A stretch of 64,000 bases of DNA from Persicaria tinctoria (taxonomy: Eukaryota > Streptophyta > Magnoliopsida > Caryophyllales > Polygonaceae): assembly GCA_037127255.1 (NCBI GenBank), contig JBANSL010000003.1, forward strand, positions 19,161,314-19,225,313, written 5' to 3'. Shown here piece by piece: positions 1 to 10,043 of this stretch (position 1 is the stretch's first letter; each line of letters starts with the position of its first letter). Made by a program: the position numbers and the translations under genes. The notes beneath the pieces are model-generated. The model saw only the letters and a program-made list of their open reading frames with translations. It searched no databases and was not told where the DNA came from.

Positions 1-321
1 ACAAAAAATTAAAATAATAAAATAAATATGTTTTTAAAACTCACTTTCTAATGAGTACTAAATAAAATTATTTCCAACCATTAAAAATTACATAATTTTT
101 AAGTAATTAAGCCTGTGTGTAGTACGAGATCGTCCACTAGTTTAATGTATTTTCACCGTTTGCAACTGAATAATTTAGATGAACTCGTTTAGGTTTTCTT
201 TTTACTCTCGGTCAAATTTGTAAATATTTTATGAAGTTGAAAAGGATTTGTGTACAATTTATTCAAATTCATCTTGTCAATAGTCATTTGATTGTCTTGC
301 CTTCATCACTCTTTTATAAAT
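1..321. other. AT-rich sequence, no gene seen
   Basis: AT-rich non-coding DNA with stops in all frames. I see no conserved coding motif, RNA gene or terminal repeat here. Its last nine bases (313-321, TTTATAAAT) serve as the left target-site copy of the adjoining MITE. Confidence 0.6.
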
Positions 322-1179
322 GGAAAATTTATAGAAAACCACCCGTTTAACATAGATTCTTACACTTAACCACCCGCTAAATACAAAATTACAAAAAATA
401 CCCATTAAATGTTTTTTATTAACAAATCACCACCCACCACCTATTTTCATTAGAATCCCATTAAATATGGTATATTTTAATATTTTATATTTAAAGTTTA
501 AAGTTTCAACTTGAATATATTTAAATTATATTTATGGTAGGGATTAAAAATTATATTAATATATCAGCGGCAAAAAAATGTATAAACTTTAAATTCTATA
601 TTTATTTGGATGGCAGATGTTTTCAATTTGGAAAATATTATTGAATATTATTTAAAAATTTAAGAAAACTTTAATAAAGATAATTTTAATAAAAATAATT
701 TTTATCCTGAAAAATATTTAGATAATTTTTTCATTTTTAGTATATAGTGTAAATGTTTACAAATGAAAGAAAATGTGACATTAATTATTAGTATCAACTA
801 TCAAGAATATCATTCAATTTAAATAATGTTAATGACTTATAGTTTAGGTGTAAATGGCTTATAAACTTATTTTAATTTTTAAAATTTATAACCATTTTTA
901 GGAATTAAATAGGAGAATTTGTTCATATATACATCAAGTTTTTTTAAAAACAATTTTGTAAAATATTTTTTAAAATCTATTTGATATTCTAAATTAAATA
1001 TAAAGATTAAAATATTATAATATCTTATATAAATATTTGACAAACCCTAATAGAAATAAATAACGGGTGGTGATTTGTTAACAAAAGTTATTTAATGGGT
1101 GGTTTTATGTAATTTTTTATTTAACGGGTGGTTAAGTGTAAAAGACTACATTTAACGGGTAATTTTATGTAAATTTCCC
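322..1179. mobile_element. MULE-type MITE with long terminal inverted repeats
   Basis: The left end (GGAAAATTTATAGAAAACC, then a TTACACTTAACCACCCG block) is the inverted partner of the right end, which reads TTTAACGGGTGGTTAAGTG and finishes TAAATTTCCC. The arms run about 120-130 bp and share several ACCACCCGTTAAAT blocks. Flanking nonamers TTTATAAAT (313-321) and ATTATAAAT (1180-1188) agree at 8 of 9 bases, the target duplication length expected of Mutator-like elements. The interior is AT-rich and non-coding, so the element is non-autonomous. MULE assignment rests on TSD length and long TIRs, not on a transposase. Confidence 0.75.
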
Positions 1180-1188
1180 ATTATAAAT

Positions 1189-1531
1189 TGTTGACAAAAT
1201 TTATTATTGTGGAATTATGATGTGTTAGCACTTGGCAAAAGGGAAAAGGTCTATGTTGAAATTTGGCTTGCTGACTTCAATTGGTGATAAATTTTAATAA
1301 GGAAAGGTATTTTAATCATAAAAACTACGGAGTAAAAAGTATGGAGGGTACAATTTAGCTAATTGATCGAGATAAAATTGTTAAATTTTAACTAATTAGG
1401 ATCTTGGAGTGGACTCTTAACAAAATTTTCTCTTCGTAAACGGGGGAAAATACCACATACAAATAAGGGTTATATATCAAAGCTTATATAGATTATAAGA
1501 TAATATTTTTATGAAAAATATGCATAACCAA

Positions 1532-1578
<47 letters not shown>
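1189..1578. repeat. AT-rich spacer ending in a (TA)n microsatellite
   Basis: Non-coding AT-rich DNA ending in an uninterrupted TA dinucleotide run at about 1537-1578. The giant hairpin element starts directly after this run, and TA repeats reappear beyond its far end near 6219-6228, suggesting insertion into a TA tract. No gene is seen. Confidence 0.7.
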
Positions 1579-1582
<4 letters not shown>

Positions 1583-1678
1583 AATGTTCAAATGAAAATG
1601 GGGCTTAAGATGAAAAAACCTCTTAAAGTGAAAATGGACCTATTTTTTTAGATTGGGCCGCGGATCCTGCTCAATCGT

Positions 1679-2075
1679 TTAATGGTCTGACCTATTCGCT
1701 CTCGTTGAGTCGTTGGTTCTCTTTCTCGCTCCCCATCTCCTTCTTTCTCTCAAAATCACCGGTCTTTCTCTGTCTCTGTTCAATTCGCTCTCGTTCAGTC
1801 CTCCTCCAGGCTCCATCGAACATAGAAGGTTGATGACGATGGTGGAGATGCGATGCCGGACGATTGAGCGGTTTCTTAAAGGTGGTGGCGGCGCTGGTGA
1901 GGATGCGACGAGGACGGTGATTCCATCCCCCTCTCCGGCTCTCCCCTCCTCTCGTGTCGCTCTCCTGTGGTTCCGATTGTCCAAGGCATAGGCAGCCTCC
2001 TCAACACCGCCTCAGCGCCTCCCTGGATCCACTGATGAAGGATGAAGCCCGGTCCTAGGTGAATTTCAACTGATC
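1679..2075 (+). pseudogene. Captured gene-like 5' segment, left arm of hairpin
   Basis: This GC-richer stretch contrasts with the AT-rich surroundings. It looks like the first exon of a plant gene: C/T-rich leader (CTCTTTCTCGCTCCCC), a 92-codon open frame from 1713 to 1991, then ATCAGGTGAGTTTGC near 2074, which matches a plant 5' splice site, followed by T-rich intron-like DNA. The frame encodes no domain I recognise and a similar-length frame exists on the opposite strand, so the protein itself is not convincing. A mirror copy sits at about 5722-6119. The most likely reading is a fragment of a host gene start picked up by the transposon before the arm was duplicated. Confidence 0.45.
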
Positions 2076-3327
2076 AGGTGAGTTTGCATTTCATTAATTC
2101 TTGGATTTTTTTTCATTTCCTCCTCTGGATTGGTTTTTGATTAAGGTTTTCTTGAGGAATTTTTTCAAACTGTTCAATTGCTTCCATAAGAATTTCGAAT
2201 TGGTTTTGTGATGTGGTTCTTTCTCCCTTGACGACTTTGATTGATCCATGGATTTTCCAGTTTTCTGAAGCTGCTATTAATGATCTTCTTTAATAACCTG
2301 GTGTCTGAATGTTAATCTCAATTGAACAAAGAATGTGTTGATTGTAATTCAAATTTTAATTTCCTGGTTGCCTTATAGGTTGTTTTGTTCCAGCTTTCCA
2401 CTCGATTGCTTGATTTTGATGTTTGATTCTTGAAATTTGCTTGTCTTTCTATCTATGCAATTGTTGCACCCTAAACCAAAGGCAACAACTAGTTTTATTT
2501 AGAAATGGTAATACTAGAAAAGCAATCACAGTAGTTCAGTTGAAAATAGGAGATCAAGTTGGCAGGATACCAAGCTGTGTTTTAGGCTGAAATGCTACCC
2601 GAACAAAATAATGGGATTCTTTCTTTTTTCCTCTCCATCAAGTTTCTGGTATTAAAAATCTCATGAAATTAGAAAATAGAGGATTAAACACTACGATTGT
2701 GGATATCCATGCTTTAAAAATTTAAAGATAAACCCATCGAATAAAAATTTCTTACTGCTTACTAGGAGAGAAGTGAATTGGAGAATGACTTAAAAACACT
2801 AGGACTCTTGTAGAACTGCAGTCTTCCACCCAAAAGTCCTTACTAACCAAAAGGACCTTCTATGATTCGAAAAATGAGTTTGAAAGAGAACTTGTTGGTT
2901 TGGTTCCTTGTTAAAATTGTTGGGTGATATCTTTGTGATGTATTCTTAACTGATTATGAATTGAACAGCTCACTAAATCAGGTGTGTGCTTGTGCAGTGT
3001 GACCATCAAAGCTTGATTAGGATGTTATGTGATGGTATGGCTGTTTATTTAATTTGCTTCAAGTGTATTATTCCTTGTGGTGTTTGTTCATTTGTTGAAG
3101 ACAACTTTGGCTAATTTAGTTTAATATGATTTCATGTCCTAGAAAACAAGTGTGAAAGAGAACTTGTTGGTTTGGTTCCTTGTTATACCTTGATCTCTCT
3201 GGATTATACAACCGGACTCCTTAGATAGCTCCTGATAGGTAGTAAAGGTGTGTGCTTTTAACCAACTGAAATAGGACTTTTTTTTTGGTTAAAATTACTA
3301 AACGTAAAAAGAGTGACGTGATTTAAA

Positions 3328-3395
3328 GCCTATTAGCTAAAAATGGTAGAGCGATGTGCCATGCACAAAGATGCGGGTTCAAATCCCATATAGGC
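3328..3395 (+). ncRNA. tRNA-like unit with pol III A and B boxes (left arm)
   Basis: A 68-nt tRNA-like sequence. The ends GCCTAT and ATAGGC pair as an acceptor stem, TAGCTAAAAATGG resembles an A box with D-arm, and GGGTTCAAATCCC is a near-perfect B box/T-arm. The middle folds as TGTGC-CAT-GCACA, leaving no 7-nt anticodon loop, so it is not a normal tRNA. It could act as an internal pol III promoter, as in tRNA-derived SINEs, reading inward toward the array. Related units lie at 4403-4470 and 62178-62248. Confidence 0.6.
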
Positions 3396-3419
3396 TTATG
3401 ATTGTATTGTGTTTGTTCT

Positions 3420-3884
3420 CGTTCATGAATAAGATTATAACGTGCAAAAATAAAATGATAACGTGCATAAATAAGATGATAAAGTGCACAAATAAAATGA
3501 TAAAGTGCAAGAATAAAATCATGAAGTGCACAATAAAGATTACAAAGTGCAAGAATAAAATGATAAAGTGAAAGAATAAAATCATGAAGTGCATGAATAA
3601 GATTATGAAGTGCACAATTAAGATTATAAAGTGTATAAATAAAATGATAAGTGCAAGAATAATACGATGAAGTGTATGAATAAGATTATGAAGTGGATGA
3701 ATAAGATTCTGAAGTGCATGAATAAAATGATGAAGTGCACAATTTAAGATCATAAAGTGCATAAATAAAATGATAAGTGTAAGAATAAAATCATGAAGTG
3801 CATGAATAAGATTATGAAGTGCACAATTAAGATTATAAACTGCATAAATAAAATGATAAAGTGCAAGAATAATATGATGAAGTG
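3420..3884. repeat. Short-period array, left side of hairpin
   Basis: Irregular tandem units of roughly 20-25 bp built on GTGCATGAATAAGATTATGAA and GTGCACAATTAAGATTATAAA variants. Open frames through it are artefacts of the repeat and I do not call them genes. It pairs with the array at 3913-4377 and ends at the hairpin axis. Confidence 0.85.
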
Positions 3885-3912
3885 GTTGCCGCACTTCATA
3901 ATCTTATTCATA

Positions 3913-4377
3913 CACTTCATCATATTATTCTTGCACTTTATCATTTTATTTATGCACTTTATAATCTTAATTGTGCACTTCATAATCTTATTCATGCACT
4001 TCAGGATTTTATTCTTACACTTATCATTTTATTTATGCACTTTATGATCTTAAATTGTGCACTTCATCATTTTATTCATGCACTTCAGAATCTTATTCAT
4101 GCACTTCATAATCTTATTCATACACTTCATCGTATTATTCTTGCACTTTATCATTTTATTTATGCACTTTATAATCTTAATTGTGCACTTCATAATCTTA
4201 TTCATGCACTTCATGATTTTATTCTTTCACTTTATCATTTTATTCTTCCACTTTGTAATCTTTATTGTGCACTTCATGATTTTATTCTTGCACTTTATCA
4301 TTTTATTTGTGCACTTTATCATCTTATTTATGCACTTTATCATTTTATTTTTGAACGTTATAATCTTATTCATGAAC
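3913..4377. repeat. Short-period array, right side of hairpin
   Basis: Reverse complement of the left array, with TTCATGCACTTCATAATC-type units. Private variants pair across the axis: the left TAATACGATGAAG word corresponds to CTTCATCGTATTA on the right. This shows the array was duplicated together with the rest of the arm. Confidence 0.85.
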
Positions 4378-4402
4378 GAGAACAAACACAATACAATCAT
4401 AA

Positions 4403-4470
4403 GCCTATACGAGATTTGAACCCGCATCTTTGTGCATGGCACATCGCTCTACCATTTTGAGCTAATAGGC
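4403..4470 (-). ncRNA. tRNA-like unit (right arm)
   Basis: Inverted copy of the 3328-3395 unit. On the minus strand it reads GCCTATTAGCTCAAAATGG as A box region and GGGTTCAAATC as B box. It keeps GCTC in the D-arm where the left copy reads GCTA, so the right copy has the better pol III A box. It too lacks a normal anticodon loop. Confidence 0.6.
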
Positions 4471-5721
4471 TTTAAATCACGTCACTCTTTTTACGTTTAG
4501 TAATTTTAACAAAAAAAAATGTCCTATTTCAGTTGGTTAAAAGCACACACCTTTACTACCTGTCAGGAGCTATCTAAGGAGTCCGGTTGTATAATCCAGA
4601 GAGATCAAGGTATAACAAGGAACCAAACCAACAAGTTCTCTTTCACACTTGTTTTCTAGGACATGAAATCATATTAAACTAAATTAGCCAAAGTTGTCTT
4701 CAACAAATGAACAAACACCACAAGGAATAATACACTTGAAGCAAATTAAATAAACAGCCATACCATCACATAACATCCTAATCAAGCTTTGATGGTCACA
4801 CTGCACAAGCACACACCTGATTTAGTGAGCTGTTCAATTCATAATCAGTTCAGAATACATCACAAAGATATCACCCAACAACTTTAACAAGGAACCAAAC
4901 CAACAAGTTCTCTTTCACACTCATTTTTCGAATCATAGAAGGTCCTTTTGGTTAGTAAGGACTTTTGGGTGGAAGACTGCAGTTCTACAAGAGTCCTAGT
5001 ATTTTTAAGTCATTCTCCAATTCACTTCTCTCCTAGTAAGCAGTAAGAAATTTTTATTCGATGGGTTTATCTTTAAATTTTTAAAGCATGGATATCCACA
5101 ATCGTAGTGTTTATTCCTCTATTTTCTAATTTCATGAGATTTTTAATACTAGAAACTTGATGGAGAGGAAAAAAGAAAGAATCCCATTATTTTGTTCGGG
5201 TAGCATTTCAGCCTAAAACACAGCTTGGTATCCAGCCAACTTGATCTCCTATTTTCAACTGAACTACTGTGATTTCTTTTCTAGTATTACCATTTCTAAA
5301 TAAAACTAGTTGTTGCCTTTGGTTTATGGTGCAACAATTGCCTAGATAGAAAGACAAGCAAATTTCAAGAATCAAACATCAAAATCAAGCAATCGAGTGG
5401 AAAACTAGAACAAAACAACCTATAAGGCAACCAGGAAATTAAAATTTGAATTACAATCAACACATTCTTTGTTCAATTGAGGTTAACATTCAGACACCGG
5501 GTTATTAAAGAAGATCCTTAATAGCATCTTCAGAAAACTGGAAAATCCATGGATCGATCAAAGTCGTCAAGGGAGAAAGAACCACATCGCAAAACCATTT
5601 CGAAATTCTTATGGAAGCAATTGAACAGTTCGAACAAATTCCTCAAGAAAACCTTAATAAAAAACTAATCCAGAGGAGGAAATGAAAAAAAATCCAAGAA
5701 TTAATGAAATGCAAACTCACC

Positions 5722-6119
5722 TGATTAGTTGAAATTCACCTAGGACCGGGCTTCATCCTTCATCAGTGGATCCAGAGAGGCGCTGAGGCGGTGTTGAGGA
5801 GGCTGCCTATGCCGTGGACAATCGGAACCACAAGAGAGCGACACGAGAGGAGGGGAGAGCCGGAGAGGGAGATGGAATCACCGTCCTCGTCGCATCCTCA
5901 CCAGCGCCGCCGCCACCTTTAAGAAATCGCTCAATCGTCCGGCATCGCATCTCCACCATTGTCATCAACCTTCTATGTTCGATGGAGCCTGAAGGAGGAC
6001 TGAACGAGAGAGAATTGAACAGAGACAGAGAAAGACTAGCGATTTTGAGAGAAAGAAGGAGATGGGGAGCGAGCGAGAGAACCAACGACTCAACGAGAGT
6101 GAATAGGACAGACCATTAA
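5722..6119 (-). pseudogene. Captured gene-like 5' segment, right arm of hairpin
   Basis: Mirror copy of 1679-2075. On the minus strand the same C/T-rich leader, a 92-codon frame (6085-5807) and the CAGGTGAGTTTGC donor-like site recur with scattered substitutions, for example near 6035-6085. The frame is kept in both arms, but arm-to-arm conversion explains that as well as selection would. No protein domain is recognised. Confidence 0.45.
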
Positions 6120-6218
6120 ACGATTGAGCAGGATCCGCGGCCCAATCTAAAAAATAGGTCCATTTTCACTTTAAGAGGTTTTTTCATCTTAAGCCCCATT
6201 TTCATTTGAACCTTTACC

Positions 6219-6514
6219 TATATATATAGAACGGATCAAATGTTTACAAGTCTTAACATGTTTTGTGTTAACAAATAATGGTTGTTGGATTAATGAAGAT
6301 GGAAAGTCAGGATTAAACAATGATTTTCTGAATTTATTTTTAATTAAAAAGGTTAGAGCGTGTGATGCAAAACCAGAAGCCAGTAACTGACGTGTGGAGT
6401 GGTAGATGTTTTTTTTTAATTTGTTTTTTCAATTTACACAAATTTCCTTTTTGAAAATATGTTTGGAAGATCGTGATCAAATATTCTGGTATGCAAAATC
6501 TTTGAAATGTTCAA
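6219..6514. other. Intergenic AT-rich DNA
   Basis: Short TA run, then AT-rich DNA without coding motifs. A 64-codon open frame begins near 6406 in T-rich sequence and is not credible as a gene. Nothing else is recognised. Confidence 0.5.
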
Positions 6515-7640
6515 TACCCAATATTCATCTTCTTATCACAAATATTCAAGTCATTCAATTCATCGAAATGTTCATCACAGTTTCCATCTCAATATCATAA
6601 TATTCGTATCAAGATCACACTAATTAAGAAATATTCATCAAAATTACAGAAATATTCATCAAAGTATTTCAATTATTCATCAAATACAAGAATTCATCAA
6701 TATTCATCAAAACTATTTGGTTGGTCTTCAAAGTCATCACTGCTATCTCCCGGATACAATGCACGTTTCCCAGTCCCCTTGTCTGAGAATGCTTCTTTCC
6801 CTGCCTCAATGTTTTTCTGTCCACCTCTCCTAGCCATCATCTTCCGACCTGACGGGCCATAATATTACCCAAAGATTAATCACAACAGTCACAGTCTGTA
6901 TGCACATTCAGCAACATGCAACATATATTCATCTCAAGATAAAAAATACACAATATTCATCTCAATAGAAAAAATATTCATATCTAGCTAACAATTATTC
7001 ATCAAAATCCCCTTTAAACTCAATTATTCATCTATAGCTATTCATCAAAAAATAATCATATCAGGGCGCCCAAATATTCAGGTTATTCAAAGCATCGAAA
7101 TATTCATCACATTTTCATTTGAATCGTATAATATTAATACGTATTAAGAGCACACCAATTTGTCAATATTCATCATAATTAAACAAATAATCATCAAATT
7201 AACTCAATTATTCATCAAAGACAAGAATCCTTTCACCAATATTCATATCAATCTAACAACTATTCATCAAAATCTTCTTGATGATCCATTATTCATCACA
7301 AACACATTCTAGGAATTCAATACACTATATTCATCTCAAGAGCAAAACTACTTTAGGCATTCAATGCATCGACATATTCATCGATATATTCATCACAGTA
7401 CTTCATAAATCTTCTACAAGTTGACATAACTATTCGTCAAAGCTACTCAATTATTCATCAATGACAATACTATTTGAACTCAATTATTCATCAACATACA
7501 AGGCATTCCATACCCAATATTCATCTCCTTATCACAAATATTCAAGTCATTCAATTCATCGAAATGTTCATCGCAGTTTCCATCTCAATATCATAATATT
7601 CGTATCAAGATCACACTAATTCACCAGTATTCATCATTAA
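6515..7640. repeat. Dispersed TATTCATC motif field
   Basis: The octamer TATTCATC, often as AATATTCATCTCAA or TTATTCATCAAA, recurs dozens of times at irregular spacing over 1.1 kb. It contains a near-perfect direct repeat of roughly 115 bp, at about 6511-6625 and 7511-7625 (starting CAATACCCAATATTCATC), with few mismatches. There is no coding potential. The right edge abuts the gypsy LTR at 7642. Possibly the interior of a non-autonomous DNA element, but no terminal repeats are visible. Confidence 0.65.
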
Positions 7641-7641
7641 T

Positions 7642-8648
7642 TGTTATATAGGAAGATGTTTTCGAGTGACTCGATCAAAAGTGTTATACAACTATAAAAC
7701 AACACTAGTACACCTATCACCTCAAGGGTGATTATAACAACTCTGGACAACCAACAAACACACAACACACACTCGAGATAAAGAAGTATGGAAAACGGGG
7801 AATGGAGGCAAGAGTGAGACATGTATACCTAGCTAGAAGCTCCCCAAAAGCAACATAATTAGCCATCCTCAACTTGAATAACTCCTCCAATGGGTCCTGG
7901 TACGGGGTTAGGCGTAGGATGGCCTGATCTTCGACAATCAAACAAGAAACTAAAGAACGGAAGCAAGAAAGACTAAAGACTCCACAAGAAAAGAAAGAAT
8001 CGACCAAGAAGGGTTCAAGATCGACCAAGAACTCAAAGAAAATGCAGCAAGACTCAAGAACTATACTCGATGTCGACAAGAATAACAAGAAAGAAACAAA
8101 GACTCGATAAAGATTATGGAAGACTCGAAATTGATGTAAAGACTCGACCGATAAGGACTGATTCGAACTAAAACATAACGAGATAAAGGCCCCAGGCCTC
8201 CGTACAGGGTAGGAACCAAATATCAAAGACTATAAAGCCCGCCTCTACAACCTTACACAACCAAGCGGACAACTTGGAGGCACAAGGAGGAGACTTGTGA
8301 TTACCAGGATCACCAAGCTCTCATGAGGTTGATGAACTCAAAGCAACCCTAGCTAGATCTATACCAATTGTGCAATCGATGAGCCCTGCTTCGAATTGAT
8401 TGACTTTGAACACTCAATGTGTTTCACACAAGAGAAAACTTTCATAAAATTCAACCAAGTTCTACAATCATGTTTGGCCGACTATTTAACCTAATCAAAG
8501 CTGATTTTCAGCCTAATTTAAATAAAATAATAACTTAAAGAAATTATTAAAATAACCATAAAAGTTTCCTAAAATAACTTAAGTAGAAAAGTTACTAAAA
8601 TAGGAAATAAAATCAAGGTTCCAAGACTTAGTATATTTCGGCTATACA
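7642..8648 (-). mobile_element. 3' LTR of Ty3/gypsy element 1
   Basis: About 1 kb between TGTTATATAGG and GGCTATACA, which on the minus strand gives a TG...CA unit directly after the end of the pol reading frame. The right part (8466-8648) recurs at 15712-15894 next to a second piece of pol C-terminus, supporting repeat status. The boundaries rest on the TG/CA ends and the partial second copy. No full partner LTR remains, so the left edge is provisional. The LTR carries ACTCGA/TCGACC words like those in the Athila-like element. Confidence 0.5.
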
Positions 8649-8652
8649 TGGC

Positions 8653-9424
8653 CTAAGGAGGTTCGGCCATTTCAATCCCTATACACATATAGGTCTTCAT
8701 TGTAGGCTCCGGGAGTTGAATTGTGCTCGAGAACAAGGCATGACTCACAAACATGAATGAGTCGCGTTGAAGCTTTTTAGCTCGGGCTCGAGTCATTGGT
8801 CCTTCTCCAATTATGATCGGCGTGTCTGGAGGTGTAGAAGATGATCCCGCATCAACCTCCCCTTCTTGGAAAGGATTCGACCACGAATCCAAGTCCTCGT
8901 CCATGGCAAAGTATGGAATAAGATCCACGACGTTGAAGGTAGCACGTACTCACACCATATGTTCCAGGAAGCTCCAGCTTGTAGGCATTGTCACCCACTT
9001 TCTGCAGAACCTTGAAAGGTCCATATCCTCGTGGTGCAAGCTTTCTATTCTACTCATTTGGAAACCTCTCCTTCGTTAGGTGCACCCACACGAGATCCCC
9101 AGGCTGGAACGTCACCAATCTGCGCCCCTTGTTGGCCTTATTGGCGTTGTATTCAGCCTTTTGCATAAGCTTCTGACACGTCCGTTCATGTAGCTCCTTG
9201 ACGAACTCGACATGCTTACCTGCTTCAAATGATTCTTTCTCTCTCATAGGATATGGAGTAAGATCAAAAGGGATTAGTGGATTAACACCATATACACATT
9301 CAAATGGAGTGATTTTGGTTGAGGAATGCATGGTCCTATTATAAGCAAACTCCACATGAGGTAAGGCGTCTTCCCAAAGCTTCAAATTCTTTCTTGTTAT
9401 CGCTCTAAGGACAGTGGTTAAGGT
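8653..9424 (-). pseudogene. gypsy integrase C-terminal region
   Basis: Minus-strand translation gives the tail of a plant Ty3/gypsy integrase. WEDALPHVEFAYNRT and SSTKITPFECVYGVNPLIP come from the end of the catalytic core, FQPGDLVWVHL from the C-terminal SH3-like domain, then GPMTRARAKKLQ close to the polyprotein end. The family usually has a continuous integrase; here it is split by stops and frame changes (TAG/TGA between 9386 and 9427, and a break near 9050). No chromodomain is recognised. It acts, in living relatives, by joining element cDNA to the chromosome. Confidence 0.85.
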
Positions 9425-9745
9425 TCAATTGGTCACCTCAGTTTGGCCATCAGTTTGGGGGTGACTCGAGGTAGAGAATAACAATCTGGTTCCCAATTTA
9501 TTCCATAAAGTTCGCCAAAAATGACTAAGAATCTTAACATCCCTATCACTCACTATGGTTTTAGGCACCCCATGCAACCGTACTACCTCCCTAAAGAATA
9601 GGTTCGCAACATTCGTAGCATCATCGGTCTTATGACATGCAATAAAGTGAGCCATCATAGAGAATCTATCTACCACCACAAATATTGAATCCCTCCCCTT
9701 CTTCGTTCTAGGCAATCCTACAATAAAGTCCATAAAAATATCTTC
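9425..9745 (-). pseudogene. gypsy integrase catalytic core
   Basis: Encodes [46 protein letters not shown] and [14 protein letters not shown], the rve-type DDE integrase core with the first and second aspartates visible (DFIVGLP context and SDRD). The family consensus continues EVTNRTL, but here a TGA at 9425-9427 replaces the arginine codon. The usual tryptophan before EDI is also a TGA (9746-9748). Both fit C-to-T decay of CGA and TGG codons, so the gene is dead. Confidence 0.85.
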
Positions 9746-10040
9746 TCAAGGGGCTGAGGGTGTAGGTAGTGGTGTGTATAATCCATGGGGCATAAGCTTA
9801 GACTTGGCCTTTAGACAATCAATACATCTCTTAAGGCAATGTTCTACATCCATAAGCATATGTGGCCAATAAAAGTGTGACTTAAGTGTATGATATGTCT
9901 TATCTCTCCCAAAATGACCCATTAATCCTCTACTATGGGCTTCATTAACCAATAATAATCGAAGATAACACCTATGTATGCACACTTGATCCTTCCTGAA
10001 TAAGAATTCATCAAAGATATAAAATTGGTCGGTAGGACCC
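9746..10040 (-). pseudogene. gypsy integrase zinc-binding (HHCC) region
   Basis: LLVNEAHSRGLMGHFGRDKTYHTLKSHFYWPHM followed by CLKRCIDCLKAKSK matches the H-x-H...C-x2-C integrase zinc-binding domain of Ty3/gypsy elements. This lies just upstream of the catalytic core in protein order. It is cut at its N-terminal side by CACTA element 1, and the rest of pol continues beyond 13804. Confidence 0.8.
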
Positions 10041-10043
10041 TTA

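Larger units (their letters stand above)
1579..6218. mobile_element. Giant hairpin (foldback) element with 2.3 kb arms
   Basis: Reading in from both ends gives the same sequence on opposite strands, from GTAAATGTTCAAATG at the left to its complement CATTTGAACCTTTAC at the right. The axis lies near 3898: the left arm ends at 3884 (GATGAAGTG), the right arm starts at 3913 (CACTTCATC), leaving a loop of about 28 nt. Each arm holds, outside to inside, a terminal segment, a GC-richer gene-like segment with a splice-donor-like CAGGTGAGT, a non-coding intron-like stretch, a tRNA-like unit and a short-period array. In stretches I aligned the arms look about 94% or more identical. No transposase is present. 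Because only TA repeats flank it, no clean TSD can be read. A foldback Mutator-like element is my best guess, supported by a relative near 61.5 kb. Confidence 0.85.

Noticed and set aside
3328..3395. A functional nuclear tRNA gene
   Set aside because: A and B boxes are good, but the anticodon arm has no 7-nt loop, the T-arm has mismatches, and all copies lie in repeat elements.
3420..4377. CRISPR-like array
   Set aside because: Units are irregular, contiguous and mirrored around an axis, with no unique spacers, in a plant context.
3379..4460. Several open frames of 71-192 codons across the hairpin arrays
   Set aside because: They repeat ILFMHFIIL-type peptides in every frame and strand, a by-product of short tandem units without stops.
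7732..8226. 164-codon frame in the gypsy 1 LTR
   Set aside because: Serine/leucine-rich frame within LTR sequence, with no family resemblance.
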